This document shows positions 11,721 to 24,400 of a stretch of DNA of 64,000 bases, in pieces; positions within the stretch are counted from its first letter, which is position 1; each line of letters begins with the position of its first letter. The position numbers were made by a program, and so were the translations under genes. Below the pieces are notes generated by a model. That model was not told where the DNA came from. It saw nothing but the letters and a program-made list of their open reading frames with translations, and searched no databases. Source of the DNA: Populus alba (Eukaryota; Streptophyta; Magnoliopsida; Malpighiales; Salicaceae); assembly GCF_005239225.2 (NCBI RefSeq), contig NC_133284.1:50748697-50812696 (forward strand), in the 5' to 3' direction.

Positions 11721-12715
11721 TAGGATTCGATGTTTATGAGATTCATTATGTTTTTTTATGAGATTCTCATTAGGTTTTTTTATGATAGATTTAAATTTAA
11801 TTAGTAAGTTTTTTTATATAAATTTTAAGAAGTTGATTTGATGTTTAAGGAGATTTTTTTTTTATTATTATTATTTTAGTTCAAATCTCGAGACCAACTT
11901 CTAAATAAATTTATTAAGTCTTTTTTAATACATCAGAGGGATATAATATTCTGGAAAGATAATTTAATATTAATTGAAATGAAAATACATCTTAGCATTC
12001 GAATCAAAAAATATATATGCATATTGTATTGTGTACATTAGACATTGGACATTGAAACTTACCTAACACCAGCTAACTTAGGTTTTTTTTTTTTTTAATA
12101 GAAGAAAAGGTCAATATGCCTGTTCAAAGCCATTTCTGAAAGAACACTCATAACAAATTAAAAATATGAGAATACTAAGTCAATAGTGTAATAAACATCT
12201 ACAACGATGGCATGTCTTAGGATGAGCTGGATATAGTTGTTTTGTTATAAAAAGAAGATGAGGTTGTAGATTATGACATTTCAACAACACCAAAACCAAG
12301 GCCAGCCACCTTTCCTTTGGGTGAAGGAAGGAAAAGGACTTCAAATTTTCTAATTCTGACCTTATAGAGGGAGGGAGGGGGAGGAAGATGGAGGGAGAGA
12401 GAGCAGCTTATTTTATTTCCACCAATCTTTTTTACTTAGTTTAAAGTTTACTCTTACAATTTCAGGGTCAATAATTTAACATGGCATGGTTAAAAATATA
12501 TTAACTTGTTGAAAATTAACTTGTCCAATTAATACAAGAACATCAATCGATTGATCAATTTTTTCTCATTTTTAATGGACAATAAACAAGGTTGAAGGTC
12601 ATTGTCGTGATGTCTAAATTATAGGGTTTTTAATAGAAATAAAAGGAGGTTTTTAGAAGTTTGGTAATAATTATGATTTAAAGCATTTCTTCTTAAAAAT
12701 GTATTAAAATTATAA

Positions 12716-12749
<34 letters not shown>

Positions 12750-13235
12750 TATTTAATATTAGTATATCAAAACAATTTTAAAATATTAAAAAATTAATTT
12801 TAAATAAAAAATATAATTTCAATAACGTTATTAAACACATTTAAATTCTCTTAAGTTATTTAATTCAAGAGAGCTCAACTAGTAGCAAAAAGGGATTTAG
12901 ACTGTTTTGGTTCATATCTTGAGTTTTGGACGTTTATCGTTTGTCAAATACATGTATATACATACCTTTCCTATTTTTATTACATTATGTGAACTGGTAC
13001 AAAATTAGTTATGTTATAAAAATATGCTTAAAAAAAAGTTTGTCACTGGATTAGTCAAATCGAGTTATCAAAACAATTCAATTTTATTATTTTTATTTAA
13101 AAAAAATAAACATAAATCTTATTTTTAATATGATTTTATGAATCAATTAAATTATAGATTAATTTGAATTGTAAATTAATCTGTTAAGTCGCAGATTTAT
13201 TTGGGTGAATTTGTTCAAGTATTTATATTGACACC
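11721..13235. other. Intergenic AT-rich sequence
   Basis: No supported gene. Holds a purine-rich GGGAGG tract at about 12366-12405 and an (AT)n run at about 12728-12752. Confidence 0.4.
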
Positions 13236-13239
13236 TAAA

Positions 13240-13480
13240 TCATATGGGTTTCCAAGGAATCCAAAGCCTACGACTAGGTTCAGTTCAAGTGGGACTTGAC
13301 GATATATCTTCACTTTGGGCCTTTATTATATTTCCACCTTTCATTACTCTTAAGGCAATGGGCCTCTCTCCTGAGTCTAAGACTTGCAGGATTGTGTGCT
13401 TGGGATGATGCCGTAGCTAAGAAGAAACAAATTTCAATCGACTGAGTCAACTCAGTACAAGATCTGAATTATGATTCAGG
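13240..13480. repeat. Dispersed repeat C, copy 1
   Basis: Contains CCAAAGCCTACGACTAGG, TTCAGTTCAAGTGGGACTT, TTTGGGCCTTTATTATATTTCC and GGGCCTCTCTCCTGAGTC. The same blocks in the same order recur at 17355-17580. Confidence 0.8.
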
Positions 13481-13789
13481 TAAATTAAAATTAAAAGGAT
13501 TTTTAACTAGTGTAGTTCAACTAGTGTTTTGTTATCTAGAAAATATTAGTTTTAATCTCATAAATTTTAGGATTATTAAAAATTTATATAATCATTAATT
13601 TCAGGATTTATAAAATTAGTCGAAATATATATAAATTATCTCGGACACCTATATTAATAAAATAAAAAATCAAAAGGATTTTAATAATGAGTGGAGTGGG
13701 CATTGAATTGATTTGCAAGGACTTTAATTAAGAGGAATGAGTCGCATCTTTCTGTTCTCCAAAAACTCCTTACTGCTTGTGTCTTTTTT

Positions 13790-14545
13790 AGTCTAATTAA
13801 TAGTGTTGATTTCAAAATTATTATTATTTGTTCTATTAATATTATTTTTTAGTATAATTAACAGTATTCATCTCTAAAATATTATTATATTTGGTGTTAT
13901 AAATAATATGATTTTTATAATAATTCATATTATTGCTACTAAAAATATTAGTATTTGTATTATAAAAATTTTAGTATTTTCAGTAAAATTTATAAGAGCA
14001 TAAATATTATTATCATCATCAATAAATTTTAAAAAAAATTTATTACTATAAAAATAACCACGTTGGGACACGTGACGTTTGGGTTCTTTTTTAAAGGCGG
14101 ACAACCCAACCGCCACGTTGTGTTAGGCCTGCTTCCTCTTGGCTGCAGTCCAAGTACTAGGTGGTGTATTAGCTTGGGCACTCACAAGCATGGCCCAAGG
14201 CTAGCCTTTGGCCTAGCAGGGCAGAACCCAATACAGAATTGGATCCTAGCCGTAGGCAAATCAAGCGGCACATGGTGCTTGGGTAGCACTACCCCAAGCC
14301 CGCACAACACAGCGTCACTTGGCGCTTTGGGTTACCTACACTTTTAATATAATTACAAGTATTGGTATTAAAAATATTATTATTAGTTTTCTTAATATTC
14401 TTTTTTTAGTATAATTAATTTTTAGAGTATTAATAGTAAAAATATTATTGTTTGTTTTGTTGATATTATTTTTGTAGTATAATTAAGAATTAATACCTTT
14501 TGAATTAATTTTTAGAGTAGTCATAGTAAAGATATGATATATTTT
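13790..14545. repeat. AT-rich tandem units flanking a GC-rich core
   Basis: Diverged units built on TTAGTATAATTAAYAGTATT and TTAATATTATTTTT occur on both sides of a GC-rich block (about 14058-14345). The block holds GGCCCAAGGCTAGCC, GGCTGCAGTCC and CACTTGGCGCTTTGGG. It has an open frame of 94 codons on the plus strand that resembles no family I know. Probably a composite repeat with an inserted GC-rich segment; ends not resolved. Confidence 0.45.
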
Positions 14546-14773
14546 GGGTGCTAATACATTATCTTTATGCAATTATGAAAAATTTCAAAATCTTTTCAAA
14601 AAATAATTTGTGGCTTTCTAGTGTATTTTTCTATCAATTTTGATTAATATTAGTTTGTATTTTTATATTGTATAAATACAAATTCGGTATTTGTTTTGGT
14701 ATGAAAATAAGATATGAAATTTCTTATATTTTTTAGTGGTATGCATGAAAACAAGATATTTTTTTTTGTTTTT

Positions 14774-14775
<2 letters not shown>

Positions 14776-14811
<36 letters not shown>
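14776..14811. repeat. (AT)n microsatellite
   Basis: Uninterrupted TA dinucleotide run. Confidence 0.95.
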
Positions 14812-14813
<2 letters not shown>

Positions 14814-15369
14814 CAACATTTTGGAGAAAACTTGGAATTTTAAGAATTCAAAAAAATATGTGTTAGCATGCATTTTGAGCTTTAATAGCCAGTAAAGTTA
14901 CGAAAACCAGACCAATATTTTAAAAATACAAAGAAAATCATTTTTTTTTCTTTTAATATCTAAGATTATAAATTTATACATAAGACGTATATCTAATATT
15001 AAATAAGAGTTAGTTTTTCTTTTTGTTAATATTTAAACGATTAGATTTTACTCAATAAGATAAAAATCGTCTTACTGAGAATAACGTTTTTTAAACCTTA
15101 AACTTACCTATCATTAGAAAACACGACAATACCTTAGTATACATAAGATAATTAAACAATGCATCTTACTTTAAATATAATGTATTTTTAGTGTTAATAT
15201 ATTATATTTATATAATCAATTCCTGTGACCGATCTTTTAGACCAGTTAGGGTTTATAATAACCAAAATATTAAATGAGGACAATCATTATTTCTTTCTAC
15301 CAATAAAAAAAAACAATAATTTCTTATTTTACCTATTTTTCAAATACGTACCAAAGTAAACGACCTTCG

Positions 15370-15915
15370 CAACACCGTATACTTGCTAGTAGTCTTCTGC
15401 TATTTCGTTTGGCTCTTTGGCTAGTAGCTCCTCAATTATTTTGTTGTTGTTATTATTATTAATATTATTATTTATTTTTGCTGCCAACTTCACCAGCATT
15501 GACTTTTTGAGGAGCATCAACATTGATACTTTGACTTCTATCTAGTGCTGTGCATGCCCTCCTCTACCTCTTTTATAAATTTTATTCACATAATTTATTC
15601 ATTAAAAAAAAGGGTCTGGATTTTCATCTGTCTGTTTAATTTTTTTCACAACCAAAAAAAATAAAAATCAAAAGGGTAATTGAGGATATGTTAATTGTGT
15701 ACATATAAAAATAGAAGGAAATTGGAAGACGAAAGGTTGTGTGATTGGTTTGGATATAGGCTTCCTCTATCAGTTGATAATTGTTAAATATGCATCTTCT
15801 AGGCAGTGAAGCTGACAGCAAAAGATCAATGACTCCCAAAACAGTCATAGTTTACCACATCAAATATATTGTAAGCAAAGTTGTGTGGTCGGCCTAGGAA
15901 ACAAATATGTTTTGT
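15370..15915. repeat. Dispersed repeat A, copy 3 (longest)
   Basis: Combines the left part shared with 5335-5660 (CTGCCAACTTCACCAGC, GAGGAGCATCAACATTG) and the right part shared with 9780-9965 (GAAGGAAATTGGA, TTGGATATAGGCTTC, GGCAGTGAAGCTGACAGC). It is therefore the most complete copy and shows that the other two are differently truncated versions of one unit. Confidence 0.8.
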
Positions 15916-15937
15916 CTTTAGCTTGATTGTTGCTGCT

Positions 15938-17134
15938 AAGATTGTTAAAATCGTTTTTTAACACAACACGAAATATATAATATAAACTCGGGTTGTAAAA
16001 TCGTAAAATTATAAGTAAAATATTTTAACTAATTATATATTAACAATTTCAATTAAGTAGCAAATAATAATACAACATAATTAAAATAAATACAAAATAA
16101 ATAATATAAATGTACAAATACCTTAAAATACATAATTCAAATAATTAATTGATTAAAAATATTAAATTATTTTTAATAGTTATTTTAAGGGTCATTCATT
16201 AGTTGAATCCTAGATATATTGATTGAAATTAAAAAAAAAATGTCACCACAAGATTAGCCATCATTTTAAGAACATTTTTTTTGTTCATTTTGTTTTTTTT
16301 TCAATGTACAAGTTATTTGCATGCGATATTTCAAGAACATCAATAAAATCCTTTTTGGGTATTGAAATTATAAGAATAATAAAAATAAAAAATAAAAAAC
16401 TTGTAACCCAATTTGCTGCTTTAGCTTCACAAGTTGTAAAAACATGTCAATTTATTTTTAAAATATTAAATTACATAAAAATAAATTAAAACCAAAACAA
16501 TTTAATTAAACTATAAGTAAATTATTCACATCAATTGTGGACCACACAAGTAAAATATTCACCTCAACTGTGCACCACATAAACTTCTTCTTACCACTGT
16601 GACTGCACCAACCTCCTTTCAAAAATCACACCGTCCTTCTCCTCCTTTCTTGCCTTTCTTTACTTTACTCCTCCTTCCATGGCTATCATTTTCATCATCT
16701 TAAAATTCTGTCTCTCAAATCCCCCTCTTTCTCTCCTCCCCCTCTCTCACCTGCTTGTCTACATCCTCGACAAAATCCCAAACCCCAATTAGCGTAGCTG
16801 ATGCTCCCCTCTTCCTCTTCCTCCCCCTCTCTCACTCGCCCTGTCTACTTCCCCAACAAAATCCCAGACCCGAATTAGTGTTGCTGATGCTAGCAGTGCT
16901 AAGGTTGAAACTTGAGAATTTAAGGTTTGGGAAAAAAGCAAAGCCGGGACTGTGAGTTAACAAATTTTGTAAATTTCATCAAATTCGTAAACTCAGACCG
17001 AGTAGACCGAGTTTGACCGATTTAAACCGAGTTTGTTAAGATTCGAGTTTTTAACCTGAATTTACAAGTTATATATAAATTTACTTGTAAAATCATATAA
17101 TTTTATGAGTGAACTTATAAGTTTAACAACATTG
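15938..17134. mobile_element. Possible TIR element with gene-like insert
   Basis: It interrupts repeat-derived sequence. GTTGCTGCT (15929-15937) and GTTGCTGCC (17135-17143) flank it, an 8 of 9 match that could be a target duplication. Ends are short inverted repeats: AAGATTGTTAAA at left and the complement of TTTAACAACATTG at right. Arms carry ACTCGGGTTG / CCGAGTTTGACCG-like units. The interior at 16600-16960 is C/T-rich and leader-like, with an internal duplication of AAAATCCCARACCCSAATTAG followed by GTWGCTGATGCT (16771-16806 and 16858-16893). That could be a captured 5' exon; no start or function can be assigned. Confidence 0.4.
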
Positions 17135-17354
17135 GTTGCTGCCAACTCATTAAGAATTGTTTTTAGGATAAATAAAATTAAAAAATAACTTCGTTCCAAA
17201 TTAAAATGATAAAAATAAAATTGTTAACCAAATCTTACCTGATTTTTATCCTATTAATTTTCTTTCCAAGCTATTTAAATATTAAGCCGATCTTAAATAA
17301 ATTTTAAGTTAAAAGTTTAATGCATTTTAATAACTATGCTATAATTTTAACATT

Positions 17355-17580
17355 CATAGACATCCAAAGCCTCCGACTAGGTTCAGTTCAAGTGGGACTT
17401 CTACACTTTGGGCCTTTATTATATTTCCAACTTTCAATACTCTTAAGGAAATGGGCCTCTCTCCTGAGTCAAGACTTGCAGAATTGTGTGCTTAGGATGA
17501 TTCCCTAACTAAGAAGAAACAAATTTCAATAAATGTTATTAAACTCGACTGAGTGAATTCAGTACATGAGTCTGGTAAAT
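17355..17580. repeat. Dispersed repeat C, copy 2
   Basis: Repeats the blocks of 13240-13480 (CTAGGTTCAGTTCAAGTGGG, TTTGGGCCTTTATTATATTTCC, CTAAGAAGAAACAAATTTCAAT), with a 12-base deletion after GGGACTT. Confidence 0.8.
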
Positions 17581-18780
17581 TAATTTAGGTTAATTAAAAT
17601 AATTAAAATCAAACGGATTTTGTTTCACGGGGTTAACTTTCATTTGATTTGTTTTTAAACCTATCTGGGATAGGTTACTAATAAAAAAAAGTACCTTTCA
17701 CATACAAAATTTTATTTGTTTTTAGAATAGTATTTTTCTTTTAATTTGTACATATTATACTTTTAGAAATTTTAAGAAATTAAAAAAATCATATTATTTA
17801 TTAATTATATTAAATATAATCTTTAATTTAAATCTTATAAAAATTTTAGAGTTATTAAAAACTTACATAATTATTAATTTTAGAGTTTGTGAAATTAATT
17901 AAGGTACGAATAAACTGATCCGAACAATCATATTAATAAAAAAATATATAGACACCGTCTAGTTAGTAAGTGAAAATTTATTTTTTATTGTTTTATTATA
18001 ATGATATTAAAAATAAATTTTAAAAAATAAAAAAATATATTATTTTAATATAATTATAAAATAAAAAACACTTTAAAAAACAACATTAATTATACTATCA
18101 ATCACTAGTCATAAATATTATATCTTATTAGAAGTTTGTTAATCAAAATTTAGGTCATGATTTTGTAAAATTAAACTAAAAATAATGTTGATTTAGTTTT
18201 TAATAAAATAGTATTGTTTTGAAAAAAATATTGTAGTCAACCAGGTTTATCTATAAATTAATTTAAAATAAAATTCAGTTTAAACAAAGTTATACGTAGA
18301 AGAATTATCAAACCATTGTTTAATAATATCTATGCATGTGATTTTATAATGGATATGGACACTTAAAACAATTGATGCAAAAACTTTAAAAAATGTGCCT
18401 TCTCTCATGGTAATTGATTTTGAAAGATTACACGTGATACAACGATGATTGTTATAGAACTGTGCATCGGTTGGCAGCTGCTCCATGCGTTTTCACTCCC
18501 CTACATAAGATTAGTTGAGAGTGTGCAATCTTTGTAATCATTTCTCATTTAACATCGATCTATATAATCGTGTGTATGTTATTAAAAATTATTTGAAGAC
18601 AAAACTTGATTTTAATTTACGTATCAATGTGAGTATATCTAATTATCAAATAAAAAAATCAATTAATTGTATCAATAAATTGGGAAGAATTTTTTTTTTT
18701 TCAAAAAGACAAATAATTTATCACTTTTAATAAGTAGAGTATTTTTCTTCTTTTTTATATATCTATCTTTTTCTATATAG
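17581..18780. other. Intergenic AT-rich sequence
   Basis: Nothing supported on either strand. The right end may include the promoter or an upstream exon of the gene at 18781, but I cannot identify either. Confidence 0.4.
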
Positions 18781-19629
18781 CATATATTGATACCCAACAA
18801 CAGTAGCAATTCAGAGATTTTGATCACAAAAGACTTGCCTGGAGGGTTTTCAAAGGTTAGTAACAAAGATTTGGACCTGGAATTGCAATTCACAAAAACT
18901 TGGGATGTGCCTCTTAATTTAAAGGTATATATGGTTTTATCCCCAATCTTTTTTATAGCCAAGGAACAATCTTGATAGTTTCTCTCATATTGATGAACAG
19001 TTTTTGTACAGAATTTAGGCTTCTGGTTATCATTTCGATTAAATACATATTTTTCAGTAGACACGAAACATATATCTTTTATTTTTTAGTGTAGAAGAAC
19101 AGAGTGTTCTTGTTTTTGGCTTAGTCGAATAATATGTTTGATGAATTGGGGTTTTCTAGCAGTCTGCAGGGAAGGTATGCTCACAGAGATGCAACTCTGT
19201 AAGCTTGCCATTACCATCCCTTAACAACAGGAAGCATCACAAACAGAGAACCACCCAAGAATCAGAGGTTCAAGATTCCAAGTCTCCGCCATTGAGGTTC
19301 TTGGAAGAAAGCTGCTTGGAATTGAAACTTGTACCTTCAAGTCATTGTGAAAGTGTTTGCACTCTTGATAAGGTCAAGTCTGCTTTGCAAAGAGCAGAGA
19401 GAGAGACCATGACTAAGAAGAGATCACCACCACCAACCGCACCAGCCAGTGACATTAAAGAAGATGAGATTAGCACTACATTCTCTTCAACAGGGATATT
19501 TGTTGCTGCTTGTCCTGGTTGCTTGCTAATGTGATTACATTGAAGACAAATCCCAAGTGCCCTAGTTGCAACTTCACTGTTCCATCTCCATTAGCTACAA
19601 CGAAACCCAGAATGGACCTCAATGCTTAA
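18781..19629 (+). pseudogene. EAR-motif/zinc-ribbon small protein gene, frameshifted
   Basis: Two exons fit. The first ends at 18924 (AAAG/GTATAT donor); the second starts at 19160 after TTTTCTAG. Both junctions are phase 0 and the intron is 235 bp. Exon 1 encodes an LxLxL EAR-type motif (DLDLELQ) followed by DVPLNLK. Exon 2 encodes a serine/proline-rich stretch, then CTLDKVKSALQRAE, then a CPGC half of a zinc ribbon. The frame stops at 19532-19534. A +1-related frame continues with a second CPSC pair and a C-terminal RMDLNA, ending at 19627-19629. Together these match, from memory, plant GIR-like (GL2-interacting repressor) transcriptional adaptor proteins. No ATG opens exon 1; TAG at 18778-18780 could be a splice acceptor, so a further exon may exist. 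The frame break is one base, so it may be decay or a base-calling error. Confidence 0.6.
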
Positions 19630-19649
19630 CTTTGATTTTGTAATCATGG

Positions 19650-21465
19650 TTCAAGTCCTGTGTACTTGAATTCTTGAAAATTATGATTCTGTGTATGAAA
19701 AATAGATTTTTTTTCCTTTTATATATGTTCTAGGCCAATGTAGGATAGGTGAAACCCTGATAATTGTCTGAATGTTTGAAAAAACGTATATGAAGGTAAT
19801 AGAATTAAAGACATGTCCTTTGCCTTGTGGGTTTTTCTTGCCTTTCAAAATGTAGATAGATCAATATGACGTCATGCAAATCTTGATACTCTAGCTTTTC
19901 GCATTGAAAATGCGATTATTCTTTTGGTGCTAGCTTAAGGCCCTCAGCTTAGATGGACTGCACGAATCCGACGAAAAAGGGTTTAGTCTTGTTATGTATA
20001 GGTTGAATCAAGAATACTATTACTCTATTACGATTTGGTTTGAAATGTTAATATAACACCTGCTCAATCCGATTCTAAGCTAAATTTGACCTAATTGATC
20101 TAGCGAATTAATTGTTGTTAAAATCTATTTTAATTGTTTTAGCTAAATTTGACCTTGATTGATCTAGCAATTTATTGTTAAAATCTATTTTAATTTTTTT
20201 AAAAATAATTTTATTTTAAATTGCTACAAATAAACTTAAATTAATTTATTCAACTTATTACTTGGATCTTGAGCTGAACCATGAATTTACAGAGTTTCAT
20301 AACTTTGCTTTATATATGTACAAACCTAACATGGGATTCACTAGCTTTTAACACCGTAAATGCTACGATCAATAAATCATTTTTCCTTTAGTCATTTTGT
20401 GTTACAATTCATTTATTTGAGCAAGACAAGATGTCTCTCCCCATGCTTAATTTCCAACTCAGGAGGCCTTTTATTGATGTTTTAGATCATTTATACATGT
20501 TACTTAAAGAAAAAGAGCAGCGGAAGATTTTTTTTTTTTTTTTGTAAATTTTGCTTTAAAAACTAGTGCCCATTAAGTTTTCAAAATAAATTGACAAGAA
20601 AAGATGTACGACAAAAATAAAATTGGAGGTTATTTTGATTTTGTAATTTATAGCCGATTTATCATGTCTCCACAAGAATAATCTTCTATGTAGGTCACCA
20701 TTGTGCTAACTTTGTCCCTTGGAGGTCAATCCCCATGAGGTACTTGTTCCTCACTTTTTTGGGTAGAAGTTGCTTAAGTTTATATTTATGATATAGGCTT
20801 GGCCTGGCTTATGATGTTGTATTTAGCATGTTTTTTCAACAATAGTCCAAATTTAATGGATTAATTGTTGTGTGAGATAAAATTAATCTAGTAAGTTTAG
20901 CTTTACGCAACCCAAATAAATAGAAAGGTGATTTCTTTTTCATTAATGCCTTTTGATTTATTATTTTATATAATCTTACCGCATAAAGAATTCATAATAG
21001 AAATAGAACATCAAAATGAGAAGAACAAAAATCCACACATAAACAATAAGCACACAAATGAGTAAATATTATGCTCTTGTTTTTTAGGGTTCAGACACTT
21101 GAAAAGAAACACAAATAGGCAAACAAACAAAAACCTTTTTTTAAAGGTTCGCACAATAAATCACTAAACACATAACATTACATGACATTACCCTTATTTA
21201 TGGAAGTTCACACAACAAACACATGAAATAAGACAAATTGTTGTAGCTAATGAAACAGCTGGAATTACTTCCCACCAATGTCGAGTTGATCGTGAAATAG
21301 GTAACCAACCAACCTAATGCAAACATCAAGAACAAAGATCATGAAATAGGCATATCGTATTTGTTGATTTAATCCAACCATTTAAAAAAGGATAGCAGAT
21401 AAATAGTTGCAGCCATTTTACCTGCAAGAATGAATTACTAGCATGTTTTTCAAATTCCAATGCCA
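19650..21465. other. Intergenic between the small gene and CNL 1
   Basis: No supported gene. A short duplication built on GCTAAATTTGACCT, TTGATCTAGC and AAAATCTATTTTAATT is at about 20083-20140 and 20142-20200. Sequence near 20622-20665 (GGAGGTTATTTTGATTTTGTAATTTATAGCCG) is a fragment of repeat E seen at 50577 and 54960. Confidence 0.5.
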
Positions 21466-21471
21466 AACTAA

Positions 21472-24400
21472 TCATTTGACTCCATCCTCTTTCTCTTTTT
21501 CCTCTTTTTCTTTTTCCTCTTCCTCTTCCCACCTTAAGCAGTGCTGGTTGGCACGGAGCAAAGCCAATTCAAGTTCATCACAGCCCCATATAGAGAGAGT
21601 TTTTAATTTTGGACATACCTGCAAAGCCAATTCAAGCATGACATACGCATTTTAACTTGTAAGTTTAATTATTGAGGGAAACAAGAAATAAAAACACTTA
21701 AAAGAGAGGCAAGAAATCATGTCAAATATGCAGCACCTCTGATTGAGCACTCATTGAACCATTTGATGTAGTAGCAAATGTTGTGGTCAGCTTTGGACAT
21801 TGACGCACCTCCAACCTCCTCAAACAAGGGAATATGAAATCATAGCATCCATGACTGAAGTAGACAATGCTTGGTAATTTTTCAAGACATAGATACCACA
21901 GATCAGGGAGCACCATCTCCTTCTCAATATTGGCAGGTGAAGCATGATCATCCTGCCCAAATACTCCCAATAATTGAGAGGATTCTCTTACTTTAAGCAT
22001 GGAGAGCTTTTTGAGACCTGAAGCCATTGCTACTGGGAAGAGACTCTTCAACTTGTTGCATCCTCTGATCTCAAGATGAAACAAATTGGGGAGGCTTGAA
22101 GATTGGAGATCACTCCCTGACAATATCTGATCATTTTCATCATCATTATCGTTAGCAATGATTTGCTCCAATTCATCACAATTTGATATCTCTAGAACTT
22201 TCAGTTGAACAAGACTAGCAATCATGCTGTCTATGAATACATGTGTCAGCCTCTTACACTGATTCAAGTGTAATGTTTTCAAACTCAAGAGTGAAAGTTC
22301 ATGCCGACCACTTATATTAGTTACCAAACTTCCAACCTGCATCATTAAGTCTTGTACTCCTTCCAAGTTTCCAATATATATTTCTTTCAAATTCATAAAT
22401 GCCTACATCAAAAGAAAACAAGGGTACCCATTTGTTAGATGTAATTCCTAGTAATTATTGTGCACTTTTAAAACTAAACGAGAGGCAAGAAATCAAGTCA
22501 AATCAGGAGCACCTTTGATTGAGCACTCATTGTGTCATTTGATGTAGTAGCAGATTCTATGGTCAGCTTTGGGCATCCATGCACCTTCAACTTCTCCAAA
22601 TGAGGGAACAAGAAATCATAAAATCCGAGACTAAAGCAAGAAATACTTGGTAATTGTATAAGCAACAACTCCTGCAGATCAGGGAGCACCATCTCCTTCT
22701 CAACATTGACAGGTGAAGCATGATCACCCTGCCCAAATACTCCTAATAATTGAGAGGATTCTCTTACTTCAAGTATTTGGAGCTTTTTGAGACCTGAAGC
22801 CATGGCTACCGGGAAGAGACTCTTCAACTTGTTGCATCCTCTAATCTGAAGTCGACACAAATTTGGAAAGCATGCAGATTGGAGATCACTTTCTGACAAT
22901 ATCTGATGCTTTTCATCATTATTATCCTTGGCAATAATTTGCTCCAATTCCTCGCAATTTGATATCTCTAGAATTTGCAGTTGAAGTAGACTAGCAATCA
23001 TACTATGTGTGAATACATGTGTCAGTCTCTTACAGCTATACACCGTCAAAGAAGTCAAATGGCTTAGCATGAGACCCTTCCATATACACCTCAAGTTAGG
23101 AAGCACGCAGGACAAACTTAATGTTTCCAAACTTGTTAACCCCTGCATCAAAAGGTACCAATTTGTTAGATATAATTCCTAGTAATTTTTGTGCACTTTG
23201 GAACTATTATATAATTTTGTTAAATAGATCAACCAATTATCAACAAGAAGATATAAATAGACAGGGCAAAGGGTCATGAGAATATAAAATCATATTTTTT
23301 TTCATATTTATGATAATCTAAATATAAACTATTATTTTATATAAGTTAAATTAAAAGCAATCATGAAAAAAATTATAGTTATTAACTCAAAAAAATTAAT
23401 TTTGTATATTCGATTTATAATAAAAAAATTATGACATTGTCCAAAAATAAAAATATAAAAGAAAATAATTTGAATTTTACATATTAGTAAAATGTTTTAA
23501 TAAAAATGCTTGATTATTTTTTTAAAATAATTTATATAAAATCATTTATATTATTTTTTTCATTAAAAAAGTGAAAACAATTGTAAGAAAAAACAAGAAA
23601 AATATATATACAAATTTGTTGCTTTCGAAGTTTTTGAATGAGAAAATAGTGTTTAAAAGGAAAGTTTCAATTTTTACTTTTTGAATCTAATTGTTTAGAA
23701 AATTGGATTAAAAAAAACCAATTTTTATTAATTTTTTGAAGCATCTTTCATAAGTTGCAGCACTGAAATAAAATGCTCACTATTCACTCCTTTTAAATAC
23801 TTTCCATTAATTGGTGGAAGAGCCTCAATTTCACTCCTTTTAAATTTAGTGGATGGCTAAAGGATTTTGTAGCATTTATCCATTACTTTAGTTTTAGAAA
23901 TCTGATGGAAGAAATAAGAAATTACATTACAGTAATTGATGTCTAACTTCCTAAGCCAATTTAAATCATCAATTAAATTCAGTGGATGGCTAAAGTATTT
24001 ACTTTACTTTAGTCTTAGAAATCTGAAGGAAGAAATAAGAAATTATCACAATGTATTGAATTCGACAATTTAAATTTAAAAAGAAAAAATCAGGGGAGAA
24101 ATATAAAGGACGTACTTGAAGCTGTGCCAACAAATTACACTTTGGACCAAAAATGGTTAACTCTTGCAAAGAAGGCAATTGGGCAGCAAAATCCTTTGGA
24201 CCAAAAAAACTGCACTTTGAAAGAGACAATTTTCTTAGCTGAGGGAAGTCGATGATGCCATCTTTAATTTTAGACTTGACGATGATGTCATCTCCTTCTC
24301 CACTGTAAAATACTTGCTTTAAATTGTCAGCTTCACGAATCTCCATCTCTTCCAGGTTCTGAAGACTTGGAGACACAGAGACAGGAAAGACATATTCCAG

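Noticed and set aside
14063..14347. 94-codon plus-strand frame in a GC-rich block
   Set aside because: Absence of stops follows from GC content; flanked by repeat units and no recognisable protein features.
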